Part shown: piece by piece, positions 16,157 through 24,676 of the stretch | How the letters are laid out: each line of letters starts with the position of its first letter | How positions within the stretch are numbered: the first letter of the stretch is position 1 | DNA from: CAXXOK01 sp035353615 | GTDB lineage: Bacteria; Bacillota; Clostridia; Christensenellales; Aristaeellaceae | Assembly (NCBI GenBank): GCA_035353615.1 | Contig: DAOPZY010000004.1 | Coordinates: 47,360 to 111,359, forward strand | Direction: 5' to 3' | Length of the DNA stretch: 64,000 nt | Notes under the pieces: generated by a model | The model's database searches: none | Seen by the model: only the letters and a program-made list of their open reading frames with translations | What the model was told of the DNA's origin: nothing | Translations under genes and position numbers: made by a program

Positions 16157-17182
16157 CTACGATTCTTTCCCGAAGCCGCAGTTTGGATAGGTGCATACCG
16201 GACAGTTCAGGCACAGGCCCCCGCAGCCCAGCTTGGCGATATCTGCCTTGGTGACTTCCACCCCGGCGACAATGCGCGGCAGCAGCAGGTCGAACACCGT
16301 CGCTTTAGCGTACATTACGCACCCGGGAAGGCCAAGGATCGGCACGCCGTCGTCAAAGTAGCCAAGCAGCAGCATCGCCCCCGGTAAAACCGGAGCGCCG
16401 TAGCTGACGATGCGCGCGCCGCTGTCCCGGATGGCTGCCGGCGTGCAATCGTCCGGGTCTACGCTCATGCCCCCGGTGCACAGGATCAGCTCTAAACCCT
16501 GCTTGCGCATGGCTTCAATTGCGGCTTGGATGTGCTCGGCGGCATCGTCTGTAACGGTATGGGCAACCGTTTCCACCCCGAAGGCCGCAAGCTTTTCCAC
16601 CACCACCGGCGTAAAGCGGTCCTCGATGCGGCCGCTGAAAACCTCGCTGCCCGTGGTGACAATGCCGGCTTTCAGGGGCCTGAAAGGCGTCAGCGTCAGC
16701 AGGGGCTTGCCCGCGCCAATCGCTTCGGCTTTTTCAATCTGGCTTTTGGCAATCACCAGCGGGATTACGCGCGTGCCGCACAGCTTGTCGCCCGCGCGAA
16801 CCGCCGTGTGGGTATGCCGCGTGGCAATCATGATATCGTCCAGCAGGTTGATAGCGTTCAGGCGTTCCGTATCCACCGTCAGCAATCCGTCGCATGTAGC
16901 GGACAGTTCCAGCTTTCCTTCCCGAATGTCGCCGCCCTGGATGAAGCGGTTCTGGCACAGTGCGCCCAGCCTTACGGCCGCGTCGTTTTCATGCAGGTGA
17001 TCGTCATCCATTTCCCAAACGAAAAGGTGCTCCTTGCCCATGCTCAACAGCATCGGAATATCTTCCTCGGTCACCACATGCCCTTTTCGGAATTGCGCGC
17101 CTTTCCACTCCCCAGGTACAATGCGCGTAAGATCGTGGCAAAGCACGTGTCCAACCGCGTGGATGGTTTCGATGCGCCTCAT
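16157..17182 (-). CDS. MoeA-like molybdopterin-binding protein with Cys-rich tail
   Basis: 341-residue protein with the MoCF_biosynth core of MoeA (KAGIVTTGSEVFSGRI, LILCTGGMSVDPDDCTP, GVPILGLPGCVMYAKATVFDLLLPRI). It lacks the usual MoeA C-terminal domain and instead ends in a cysteine-rich tail of about 25 residues (C-GG-LCLNCPVC-TYPNC). It could insert molybdenum, or act as a molybdopterin chaperone or sensor for xanthine-dehydrogenase-type enzymes. ATG at 17182 has AGGGAG 8 bases upstream. First gene of the molybdenum operon, under the promoter at 17217-17245. Confidence 0.88.
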   Translation of the reverse strand: MRRIETIHAVGHVLCHDLTRIVPGEWKGAQFRKGHVVTEEDIPMLLSMGKEHLFVWEMDDDHLHENDAAVRLGALCQNRFIQGGDIREGKLELSATCDGLLTVDTERLNAINLLDDIMIATRHTHTAVRAGDKLCGTRVIPLVIAKSQIEKAEAIGAGKPLLTLTPFRPLKAGIVTTGSEVFSGRIEDRFTPVVVEKLAAFGVETVAHTVTDDAAEHIQAAIEAMRKQGLELILCTGGMSVDPDDCTPAAIRDSGARIVSYGAPVLPGAMLLLGYFDDGVPILGLPGCVMYAKATVFDLLLPRIVAGVEVTKADIAKLGCGGLCLNCPVCTYPNCGFGKES

Positions 17183-17216
17183 GGTGTACGCTCCCTTCTT
17201 TGGCTTCGGTAAAGCC

Positions 17217-17245
17217 ATTATATCATGATTCTTTTGCGAGGACAA
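17217..17245 (-). promoter_or_regulatory. Sigma-A promoter of the molybdenum cofactor operon
   Basis: Minus strand: TTGTCC (17245-17240), 17-base spacer, TATAAT (17222-17217), 35 bases ahead of the moeA-like start. No ModE-type palindrome or moco riboswitch is visible in this short leader. Confidence 0.8.
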
Positions 17246-17254
17246 CGCAATATG

Positions 17255-18292
17255 CTATTCTGCAATGTTTTCATTTTGAACAGCCTTTTTGGGTCGTGCG
17301 CTCCCCCACGCTGCCTGCAACGCCTTGGTGCCCCAAAGCACCAGCCGGTGATAGCCGATGCCCGCCAGCAGATTGCCCGCGCAAAAGAAGGCCGACAGCC
17401 CCGCGCTTGTTACGCCATCCCGTTTCAGCAGTTCCACCATCCAGATATTGAGCAGATAAATCTCAAACGAGCTTTCCCCAAACCACCGCAGGGGGGCAAA
17501 CAGTTTGCGCGCCCTCTCGGCTTTGTGAAGCAACCAGGCCAAAAAAACGCAAAGCCCGGGCACGATCAGCGCGAAGGGGTACCAGTAAAGGCCGTAATCA
17601 ATCAGCAACTCCTTGTATCTGGCAAGGCCTGTCAACAACACGGCTACGCCCAGCGCAAAAGCCGCGATGTAGGCTACGCGCACCGTGTTTTTCCGTTGGC
17701 TGATCGGCCAATCCATATAAAACGCCATGCCGAGCAGAAAGATTGGCAGGCGAGAAATGCCGATCATCTGATCGCACGCGATGTTGGCAAGTCCCAATCC
17801 GGCGCAAATGCCAAGCAACGAGAGCAACGCGACCCCCTTGCGCCCACTTTTGGCCAGGTAGGCATACATCAGCGGGGCCAGCAGAATAAACAGGAATTGC
17901 GCGTTCACAAACCAGTTGAATATGGATGGGGATTGCAGCCAAAAACCCACCATAAGCAGGTTGCCCGTAACCCCGCGGATCGCCTGCGTGGTGCTGAGGT
18001 GGTAGCTGGGGTACATGACCGCCATCCATATAAACACGACCGGCAGGTAGGCAGGCAGGATGCGCCACAGCCGCCGGGAAGCATACCCGCGCAGAGAATC
18101 CGATTTTTTCAGCGAGTGGTACAACCCCATGCCCATCAGAAAAAAGAAGATATCCACCCCGCCGTAGCCCGTTTGACGGATCCAATCCCACGAGCCGTCC
18201 AGCGTTATCTGAGAATGAAAAAAAACAACCCAGAGGATGGCGATACCTTTCAGCTCGTTCCGGTAGCGGCTTACCCAAGCCTGATGCTCCAT
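17255..18292 (-). CDS. Acyltransferase 3 family membrane protein
   Basis: 345-residue polytopic protein of the acyltransferase 3 (OafA/NodX-like) family, which acetylates or succinylates cell-surface sugars. Family features are the N-terminal RNELKGIAILWVVFFHS with the catalytic-type histidine, a VDIFFFLMG segment, SRRLWRILPAYL, and ten or so helices ending in a FGESSFEIYLLN motif. ATG at 18292 has AGGGG 8 bases upstream; a GTG at 18301 is less likely. It stands alone between the atp operon terminator and the molybdenum promoter; substrate unknown. Confidence 0.9.
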   Translation of the reverse strand: MEHQAWVSRYRNELKGIAILWVVFFHSQITLDGSWDWIRQTGYGGVDIFFFLMGMGLYHSLKKSDSLRGYASRRLWRILPAYLPVVFIWMAVMYPSYHLSTTQAIRGVTGNLLMVGFWLQSPSIFNWFVNAQFLFILLAPLMYAYLAKSGRKGVALLSLLGICAGLGLANIACDQMIGISRLPIFLLGMAFYMDWPISQRKNTVRVAYIAAFALGVAVLLTGLARYKELLIDYGLYWYPFALIVPGLCVFLAWLLHKAERARKLFAPLRWFGESSFEIYLLNIWMVELLKRDGVTSAGLSAFFCAGNLLAGIGYHRLVLWGTKALQAAWGSARPKKAVQNENIAE

Positions 18293-18405
18293 GCCATACA
18301 CCCCTTATTGCGTTTGCGGGCCGGGCCGCGCGTCGGCGCACCTTCGGGCGGCTTTGCGTCCGGGGTAGCATGCCGTCCGAGGCTTTGCTATGAGTATAAC
18401 ATAAA

Positions 18406-18431
18406 AACCGCCGGAAAGGCGGCGGCTTTTA
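18406..18431 (-). terminator. Terminator of the F-type ATP synthase operon
   Basis: On the minus strand CCGCC-tttcc-GGCGG is followed by TTTTTATG, 50 bases after the atpC stop. It separates the operon from the acyltransferase gene. Confidence 0.75.
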
Positions 18432-18481
18432 TACGAAAAACGAATGCGGCTGTAAAGGGCGTATCACACAGAAAGCGCCCG

Positions 18482-18901
18482 TTACTGATTGACGCCGTGG
18501 TGATCGCTTACGCGCAGGCGGGTCATGGCGCGTAAGAGCATGGCCTGATTCATCAGGTAGCTTTGACGGTCCTGTTTTTGCAGAAGCGCTTCGCGCGCGT
18601 TGCGTTCGGCGCGTTCCGCGCGCATCCGGTCGATGTTCTCCGGCCATTCGGCGGATTGGAGCATCACGACGGTTTCGTCCTGCGTGATGGTCATAAAGCC
18701 GTCCGACGCGGCGGCCCAGCGGGCAACGCCGTTTTCATCGCGCAGGTTCAGTTCCCCTTCGGTCAGCCCAACCACCGTAGGCGCATGGTCGGCCAGCACG
18801 CAAAGCTTGCCGTCGATTGCGCTTACATCCAGCATTTCCACCTGACCGCTGAAAAACTCATGTTCAGGGGTCAGGATGCTCAGGTGGAACGTTTTGGCCA
18901 T
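18482..18901 (-). CDS. atpC: F-type ATP synthase epsilon subunit
   Basis: Central-stalk subunit that couples and regulates F1. 139 residues from ATG 18901, preceded by GGAGG inside the atpD end. The beta-sandwich begins TFHLSILTPEHEFFSGQVEMLDVSA and contains DGKLCVLADHAPTVVGLTEGEL; a C-terminal helical hairpin follows (ERAERNAREAL). Last gene of the minus-strand atp operon. The C-terminal helices could act as the usual inhibitory switch. Confidence 0.95.
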   Translation of the reverse strand: MAKTFHLSILTPEHEFFSGQVEMLDVSAIDGKLCVLADHAPTVVGLTEGELNLRDENGVARWAAASDGFMTITQDETVVMLQSAEWPENIDRMRAERAERNAREALLQKQDRQSYLMNQAMLLRAMTRLRVSDHHGVNQ

Positions 18902-18902
18902 A

Positions 18903-20294
18903 TTACTTCGCCTCCAGTTCCTTGGCTTTCCTGCGCGCATCCTCCAGATCGCCCACCATGTAGAAGGCGTCCTCCGGCAGGTCGTCCGCCTCGCCGTTCA
19001 CAATCGCCTTAAAGGAGGCAATGGTGTCCGCCAGCTTCACATACCGGCCGGGAATCCCACTAAACACTTCGGCCACGAACATCGGTTGGCTCAGGAACCG
19101 TTGCAGACGGCGCGCGCGAAGCACGATCTTCTGATCTTCCTCGCTCAACTCGTCCATGCCCAGAATGGCGATAATATCCTGAAGCTCCCGGTAGCGCTGC
19201 AAAGCTTCCTGCACGCGGCGGGCAACGGTGTAATGCTCCTGACCCACCACCATGGGGTCCAGAATGCGGCTGGAGCTGTCCAGCGGGTCCACCGCCGGAT
19301 AAATCCCGATTTCTGAGATGGAACGGCTCAGCACGGTCGTCGCGTCCAAATGGGAGAAAATCGCGCTGGGCGCGGGGTCCGTCAGATCGTCCGCGGGGAC
19401 GTAGATAGCCTGCACCGACGTGATGGAACCGTCGTTGGTGGAGGTAATACGCTCCTCCAGATCGCCCACCTCGGTGGCCAGCGTCGGCTGGTAACCCACG
19501 GCGCTGGGCAGGCGGCCCAAAAGCGCGGAAACCTCGCTGCCCGCCTGAATATAGCGGAAAATGTTGTCGATAAACAGCAACATGTTCTGCTTTTTTACAT
19601 CGCGGAAGTATTCCGCCACCGTAAGCCCGGTGAGCGCGACGCGCATACGCGCTCCCGGCGGCTCGTTCATCTGGCCGAACACGAGCGCGGTGTTTTTGAT
19701 AACGCCGGACTCTGTCATTTCCGTCAGGAGGTCGTTGCCCTCGCGGCTGCGTTCGCCAACGCCTGTAAACACGCTGAAGCCGCCCTGCTCCGTAGCGATG
19801 TTATGGATCAGTTCCAGAATCAGCACGGTTTTGCCTACGCCGGCTCCGCCAAACAGGCCGATCTTGCCGCCGCGCGCATACGGCGCCAGCAGGTCGATCA
19901 CCTTGATGCCAGTTTCAAAAATTTTGGCAACCGGCTGCTGCTGCGAAAAGTTCGGCGCTTTCCGGTGAATGGGGTGGTGCTCCGCCGTCACGGGCGGTTC
20001 CTTGCCGTCGATCGGCCGGCCCAAAACATCAATGGCGCGGCCAAGCATTTCCTGCCCGACCGGTATGGTGATGGGCGCGTTCGTGCTTTCGACGGTCAGC
20101 CCGCGCGAGAGGCCTTCCGTTGCCTCCAACGCGATGCAGCGTACGGTAGTGCCTAACTGTTCGTGAACCTCAACCGCCACTTTGCGGTCGCCGTCGATGG
20201 CATACAGCAGCGTATGGATCGGCGGCACCTCGCCGGCGCGGAAGTGTACGTCCACAACAGGGCCTACAATTCGAATCAGTGTTCCTTTGGTCAT
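18903..20294 (-). CDS. atpD: F-type ATP synthase beta subunit
   Basis: Catalytic subunit of F1. 463 residues. Walker A is GGAGVGKTVLI and the arginine/glutamate catalytic neighbourhood is GVGERSREGNDL. The ALVFGQMNEPPGAR motif and DELSEEDQ (DELSEED switch) are intact, as is the GRLPSAVGYQPTL loop. Normal length. Lies 134 bases after atpG and one base before atpC. Confidence 0.98.
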   Translation of the reverse strand: MTKGTLIRIVGPVVDVHFRAGEVPPIHTLLYAIDGDRKVAVEVHEQLGTTVRCIALEATEGLSRGLTVESTNAPITIPVGQEMLGRAIDVLGRPIDGKEPPVTAEHHPIHRKAPNFSQQQPVAKIFETGIKVIDLLAPYARGGKIGLFGGAGVGKTVLILELIHNIATEQGGFSVFTGVGERSREGNDLLTEMTESGVIKNTALVFGQMNEPPGARMRVALTGLTVAEYFRDVKKQNMLLFIDNIFRYIQAGSEVSALLGRLPSAVGYQPTLATEVGDLEERITSTNDGSITSVQAIYVPADDLTDPAPSAIFSHLDATTVLSRSISEIGIYPAVDPLDSSSRILDPMVVGQEHYTVARRVQEALQRYRELQDIIAILGMDELSEEDQKIVLRARRLQRFLSQPMFVAEVFSGIPGRYVKLADTIASFKAIVNGEADDLPEDAFYMVGDLEDARRKAKELEAK

Positions 20295-20428
20295 AGCGCT
20301 TCTCCTTCCCGGGGATGGGATAGGTCACACATGCGAAAGGGGCTTATTCGGCCCGGCTTGCATATGCCGCCGCGGGCCGTGCGTACCCGCAGTATGGATG
20401 GGTTGACGGCTGTTTCCGCTTGATTGGC

Positions 20429-21304
20429 TCATAGCTTGAAGCTGTCCGGATTGCCGCCGATAATTTCGTTAATCTCCTGCGTAATCGCGGCTTGCCGGGC
20501 ATGGTTGAGCTGCAACTGTAGCTTTTTAAGCATATCGTCGGCATTTCGCGTAGCCGACTCCATCGCCGTCATCCGCGCGCGGTTTTCACTCGCAAAGCTT
20601 TGCACCAGACAGCTGTACAGCACGCCGACCACGTAATGCTGCGCCATGCTGTCCAGCACGCCCTGCGCGTTGGGCCAGAACTGCAACCCGGATGTGGGGT
20701 TGTGCATGGGCGGCACGTTTTTTACGGTGTGCTTGGTGATGGGCAACACGCTGATGCGCATGGGCTTGGTAATGCCGCCCTTCATCATCTGCGTAAAGAT
20801 GATGAACACCTCGTCAAACTCATCGCGTTTGTAGCTGCGGCACAGTTCCGCAGCCAGCTCGCGCGCCTGATCCAGCGTCGGGTTTTGCACGGCGGTCAGG
20901 TAGCTTTGGTCGATGTGCAGCCCTTTGCGGCGGAAGTAGTCGGTCGCCATGTGGCCGAAGGTAATCAGCCGGGTGATCCGATGCCTCGGGTTTTGCACTT
21001 CCTGCTGGGCGAATTTCAGCACATCGTGGTTGTAGCCGCCGCACATGCCTTTGTCGCCCGCAATTACCAGAAAGCAGGTCCGTTGTCCGTTGGCGCGGTA
21101 AAAATCGCTTCGGAAATCGTCAGGCGCGTTGTCCAGAATAAAGCGCATGTTGGAACGCACAAGGCTGTAATACTGCATGGTCTGCTCGTGCGCCTGCATG
21201 GCTTTTTTCATCTTGGCCGAGGCAATCAGGTGCATGGCGCGCGTTATCTTTGCCGTTTCGCTGATGGCCTTGATGTGGTGGCGAATCTCCGGTATCGAAC
21301 TCAT
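20429..21304 (-). CDS. atpG: F-type ATP synthase gamma subunit
   Basis: Rotary shaft of F1, 291 residues. The N-terminal coiled-coil helix (EIRHHIKAISETAKITRAMHLIASAKMKKA) and the C-terminal helix (RMTAMESATRNADDMLKKLQLQLNHARQAAITQEINEIIGG) are typical; ITGDKGMCGGYN-like residues appear as VIAGDKGMCGGYNHDVL. ATG overlaps the atpA stop by 4 bases. Confidence 0.96.
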   Translation of the reverse strand: MSSIPEIRHHIKAISETAKITRAMHLIASAKMKKAMQAHEQTMQYYSLVRSNMRFILDNAPDDFRSDFYRANGQRTCFLVIAGDKGMCGGYNHDVLKFAQQEVQNPRHRITRLITFGHMATDYFRRKGLHIDQSYLTAVQNPTLDQARELAAELCRSYKRDEFDEVFIIFTQMMKGGITKPMRISVLPITKHTVKNVPPMHNPTSGLQFWPNAQGVLDSMAQHYVVGVLYSCLVQSFASENRARMTAMESATRNADDMLKKLQLQLNHARQAAITQEINEIIGGNPDSFKL

Positions 21305-22890
21305 TTTGCCTCACCCGCCGCATTGGGATCAATCTTGCAATGCGCGGTTGGGGTTTCCAAATCCATATCCCCCCGACCGTCGCCCTTGCCGTTGATCCAG
21401 CTTTCGATGGCCATTTTCAGCATGGTTTCGTTGGCATGGCTCAGCTCGCCCGACACGTTCAGCGCCGTATAAAGCTTATCGTAGTTTGCGCGCAAATAGG
21501 CCGGGAACGCTTCCTTGAACAGGAGCAGGCTTTTCGTGCTCATGTCCTTTGGCAGCATGCCCTGCGTTGCGGCATACAGGAAGGCTACCTGCACCGCCAG
21601 CGGCATGGGCGAATTGTTTCTTTGTTTGCACAGCTCCGTGAGCTTTTCGCCGTACTTGAGCTTATCCTGCGTAGCGGCGTCCATATCGCTGGCAAACTGG
21701 GCGAACACTTGCAATTCGCGGTACTGCGCCAGTTCGAGGCGCAATTTGCCGGCCACTTTCCGGATGCTCTTGCACTGCGCCGCGCCGCCAACACGGCTAA
21801 CCGACAGGCCGCCGTTCACCGCCGGCCGGATGCCCTCGCGGAACATCTCGGTATCCAGAAAGATCTGCCCATCGGTAATGGAAATCACGTTGGTGGGGAT
21901 ATACGCGGAAATATCGCCCGCCTGCGTTTCGATGATCGGCAGGGCCGTCATACTGCCGCCGCCCAACTCCTCGCTCAGGCATGCCGCGCGTTCCAGCAGG
22001 CGGCTGTGCAGGTAAAACACATCGCCCGGGTAAGCTTCGCGTCCCGGCGGCCTGTGGAGCAATAGCGACATGGCGCGGTACGCGACCGCGTGCTTGCTCA
22101 GGTCGTCATAGATAATCAGCACATCGCGACCTTTGTACATATACCATTCTGCCATGGCGCAACCGGCATAGGGCGCGATGTACTGCATCGTAGCGCTGTC
22201 CGCGGCGGTCGCGCTGACCACGGTTGTGTATTCCATGGCGCCCGACTCCCGCAGGTGCGTAATCATCTGCGCCACGCTGCTCGCCTTCTGGCCAATGGCC
22301 ACATAGATGCAAACAACGTTGCCGCCCCTTTGGTTGAGGATGGTATCCACCGCGATACTGGTTTTGCCGGTTTGCCGGTCGCCAATAATCAGTTCCCGTT
22401 GCCCGCGGCCAATGGGCACCATCGCGTCGATGGCCAAAAGCCCGGTCTGCAACGGTTGGTTAACCGGCTTGCGGCTCAGGATCGGGGGCGCAGGCATTTC
22501 CATGGGGCGGTATTCCGTGTTGGGAATGCTGTCTGCGCCGTCCAGCGGGATACCCAACGGATCCACCACATGGCCCAGCAGCCCCTCGCCGCAGGGTACC
22601 GAAAGCACGCGGCCCGTGCCATAGGCGGACATTCCCACGCTTACGTCGGAATCGTCGCCCAAGGCAACCGCGTACACCAGTTTTTCTTCCAAGTTCATCG
22701 CAATGGCGTAACTGCCGCTTTCCAGCTCAATCATTTCGCCAAGCTTACAATCGTTCAACCCGTCAATATGAAGCACGCCGTCGCCCGCGAACAGCACTTT
22801 GCCGGTGCTGCGCACATCGACCGTACGTTCGTAGCCGTCCAGGCGGTCCTTCAAATTCTGGCTGACCGTTTTCCATGTAGTCTCGGTCAT
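21301..22890 (-). CDS. atpA: F-type ATP synthase alpha subunit
   Basis: Non-catalytic nucleotide-binding subunit of F1, 529 residues. Walker A GDRQTGKTSIA, then VCIYVAIGQKASSVAQ, VLIIYDDLSKHAVAYR, RPPGREAYPGD and the arginine-finger region SVSRVGGAAQCK. ATG follows GGAGG and overlaps the delta gene by 4 bases. A ~25-residue charged C-terminal extension (DLETPTAHCKIDPN) is slightly unusual. Confidence 0.98.
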   Translation of the reverse strand: MTETTWKTVSQNLKDRLDGYERTVDVRSTGKVLFAGDGVLHIDGLNDCKLGEMIELESGSYAIAMNLEEKLVYAVALGDDSDVSVGMSAYGTGRVLSVPCGEGLLGHVVDPLGIPLDGADSIPNTEYRPMEMPAPPILSRKPVNQPLQTGLLAIDAMVPIGRGQRELIIGDRQTGKTSIAVDTILNQRGGNVVCIYVAIGQKASSVAQMITHLRESGAMEYTTVVSATAADSATMQYIAPYAGCAMAEWYMYKGRDVLIIYDDLSKHAVAYRAMSLLLHRPPGREAYPGDVFYLHSRLLERAACLSEELGGGSMTALPIIETQAGDISAYIPTNVISITDGQIFLDTEMFREGIRPAVNGGLSVSRVGGAAQCKSIRKVAGKLRLELAQYRELQVFAQFASDMDAATQDKLKYGEKLTELCKQRNNSPMPLAVQVAFLYAATQGMLPKDMSTKSLLLFKEAFPAYLRANYDKLYTALNVSGELSHANETMLKMAIESWINGKGDGRGDMDLETPTAHCKIDPNAAGEAK

Positions 22891-23183
22891 AGTTCCTCCT
22901 CATCGTGACGCGTCAGCATTTTCCGCACGCTGTTGAGCTGTCCCAAAAGGGAGCCGTCATAGGCGCACCCGTTGAGTTCCACGCGCACGCCCGCGATCAG
23001 CGCCTTGTCGATACGGCAGGTTAAGCGCACACGGCAGCCGAGCAGGGTTTCAAAATGCTGCACCATCCGCTTTTGAGCCGCCACCGATAACGGCATACCG
23101 GAGATGATGCGGCCGCGCAGCAGGATCGGTTCCTCTTGCTCCGCAGCGGGCTGGAGGGTCGCCTTCGCAATTTCCTCACTCAT
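22887..23183 (-). CDS. atpH: F-type ATP synthase delta subunit, short form
   Basis: Identified by position between atpF and atpA and by the C-terminal OSCP-type end (CRIDKALIAGVRVELNGCAYDGSLLGQLNSVRKML). It has only 98 residues, while delta is usually ~175-185; the N-terminal six-helix domain that grips the alpha N-termini is missing. The gene is not visibly frameshifted: it starts 3 bases after atpF with a normal ATG and overlaps atpA by 4. The missing domain is not fused to atpF, whose length is normal. Confidence 0.85.
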   Translation of the reverse strand: MSEEIAKATLQPAAEQEEPILLRGRIISGMPLSVAAQKRMVQHFETLLGCRVRLTCRIDKALIAGVRVELNGCAYDGSLLGQLNSVRKMLTRHDEEEL

Positions 23184-23186
23184 GGC

Positions 23187-23669
23187 TCACTCCACCTTTT
23201 TCAGGAAGTCTTCCACAAGCTTGGCGTGGTCATCCTGTTTTACTTCGCGCTGTAGGATTCTCTCCGCCAATTCAACGCTCAGGTTTGCCACCTCGTCGCG
23301 CATTTCGTTACGGGCGTTTCTGCGCATAAACTCAGTTTCGGTACGGGCTTGCCGAAGCGTAAGCTCAGCGTCGCTGTGAGCGTCCTCCAGAATATGCTGC
23401 GCCTGTTCCTGCGCCTGTGCGACGCTCTTAGCCACAACGTCGGCAGCCTGCTTCTGGGCAGCCTGCACCTCTTGCTGCGCCTCGTCCTGCTCTACCCTGA
23501 GTTTCTCCTGCGCATCCAACACGTCCTGCAATTCCTTGGCGACGGTCGAGCTGCGGTTATTCATGTACCGGCGCACGGGCCGGTACAACAGGAAATACAG
23601 CGCGACTAAAAGGATCGCGGCATTGACGACATGCAACAGGATGGACAGTGGGTTGAACATACCCTCCAC
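23187..23669 (-). CDS. atpF: F-type ATP synthase b subunit
   Basis: Peripheral-stalk subunit, 160 residues. One N-terminal membrane helix (ILLHVVNAAILLVALYFLLYRPV) is followed by a long charged coiled coil rich in E, Q, A and R. The start is the GTG at 23669, with AGGAGGG seven bases upstream; the internal ATG at 23660 is too close to the next GGAGG. Lies between atpE and the delta gene. Confidence 0.94.
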   Translation of the reverse strand: MEGMFNPLSILLHVVNAAILLVALYFLLYRPVRRYMNNRSSTVAKELQDVLDAQEKLRVEQDEAQQEVQAAQKQAADVVAKSVAQAQEQAQHILEDAHSDAELTLRQARTETEFMRRNARNEMRDEVANLSVELAERILQREVKQDDHAKLVEDFLKKVE

Positions 23670-23704
23670 GCCTCATCCCTCCTTCTTCGTTATCAGAACA
23701 GTCG

Positions 23705-23941
23705 TCACGCCTTGGCGCCAAGAATAAACACGATCAGGATGCCGACCAGCAACGCGTACACGGCGCAGGTTTCCATCATGATGAGGCCAAACATCAGCGA
23801 CGAGTTGATTTTACCGGCAGCTTCCGGTTGGCGCGCAATCGCTTCCACCGCTTTGCCCGTTGCGTTACCCATACCCAGCGCGGCGCCAGCGCCGCACAGC
23901 GCGGCAATACCCGCACCAATTGCGATAATTCCCAGTGTCAT
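23705..23941 (-). CDS. atpE: F-type ATP synthase c subunit
   Basis: Ring subunit, 78 residues, two membrane helices joined by the ARQPEA polar loop. The ion-carrying carboxylate is E57 (LIMMETCAVYAL). At the place of Q32 in the Na+ ring of Ilyobacter tartaricus this protein has M24 (GMGNATGKAVEA), though T58 replaces S66. Without the glutamine a proton-driven ring is the better prediction. Good Shine-Dalgarno (AGGAGG). Lies between atpB and atpF. Confidence 0.96.
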   Translation of the reverse strand: MTLGIIAIGAGIAALCGAGAALGMGNATGKAVEAIARQPEAAGKINSSLMFGLIMMETCAVYALLVGILIVFILGAKA

Positions 23942-24007
23942 ACCAAATTCCTCCTTGGCGTTTAATGGTGAAAGGATATCCGTTATGCGCGCTTGCGCGG
24001 ATAACGC

Positions 24008-24676
24008 TTACTCAATGGCCTCGCTGACGTACACCAGCGTGAGCAGCCCCAGCACGAACGTCTGGATGCCCACGTGCAACACGTTAAAATACGAGGCGAC
24101 CACAGCCGGCAGGATGATGGGCACCACGGCGTAAATCAGCTGCATGATGATCCCGCCCACCATGATGTTGGCGAAAAGACGGATGGCGATGGAACAGGGC
24201 GCGATGAAATCCGTGAGGATGCGAATCGGCATCACAATGGCGGAGGGGTTGCACAGGCCCTTGATGCGCCCGCGCACGCCGCCGCGGAATTTGAGCCCGG
24301 AAACGTTGACCGTGATAAACGTGCAAAGCCCCATCGCAAACGTGCAGTTGATATCTTCCGTCGCGGGCGGCAGACCGAAAAGCTCGACGATTGTGTTAAA
24401 AAACACGTAGGTCATCAGCGTCATGGACACAGGCGCCACAAAATCCGCCGCGTGCCCGATTTTGCCCTCCGCCCAGCGGTGCATGCCGTCCACAATCAGT
24501 TCCACCACGTTTTGAGCGCCTGTGGGCACGGGTTTCATGCGGCGCACTACCAAAAAGTGAATCAATACCAGCCCGGTGAGCAGCAACCCCATGATGCACC
24601 ATGACATTACCACCGAAAGGCCAACATTAACCCCAAACACATAACAGGGCGTTGGAAAAAGGCTAACCTCAAGCAC
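24008..24676 (-). CDS. atpB: F-type ATP synthase a subunit
   Basis: Stator ion-channel subunit, 222 residues, about five to six helices. The essential arginine is in the AIRLFANIMVGGIIMQL segment, and the last helix reads FVLGLLTLVYVSEAIE. GTG start directly after the stop of the small upstream gene (TAAGTG), so the two are translationally coupled. Confidence 0.95.
   Translation of the reverse strand: MLEVSLFPTPCYVFGVNVGLSVVMSWCIMGLLLTGLVLIHFLVVRRMKPVPTGAQNVVELIVDGMHRWAEGKIGHAADFVAPVSMTLMTYVFFNTIVELFGLPPATEDINCTFAMGLCTFITVNVSGLKFRGGVRGRIKGLCNPSAIVMPIRILTDFIAPCSIAIRLFANIMVGGIIMQLIYAVVPIILPAVVASYFNVLHVGIQTFVLGLLTLVYVSEAIE

Noticed and set aside
17225..18535. Long plus-strand open frame opposite the acyltransferase
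   Set aside because: Low-complexity product rich in Q, H and R, no family features; shadow of the GC-rich minus-strand gene. The same holds for 26510-27724, 44052-45269 and 60606-61847.
23705..23941. Na+-type F-ATPase c ring
   Set aside because: The key glutamine position is M24; only the carboxylate and a neighbouring Thr are kept.
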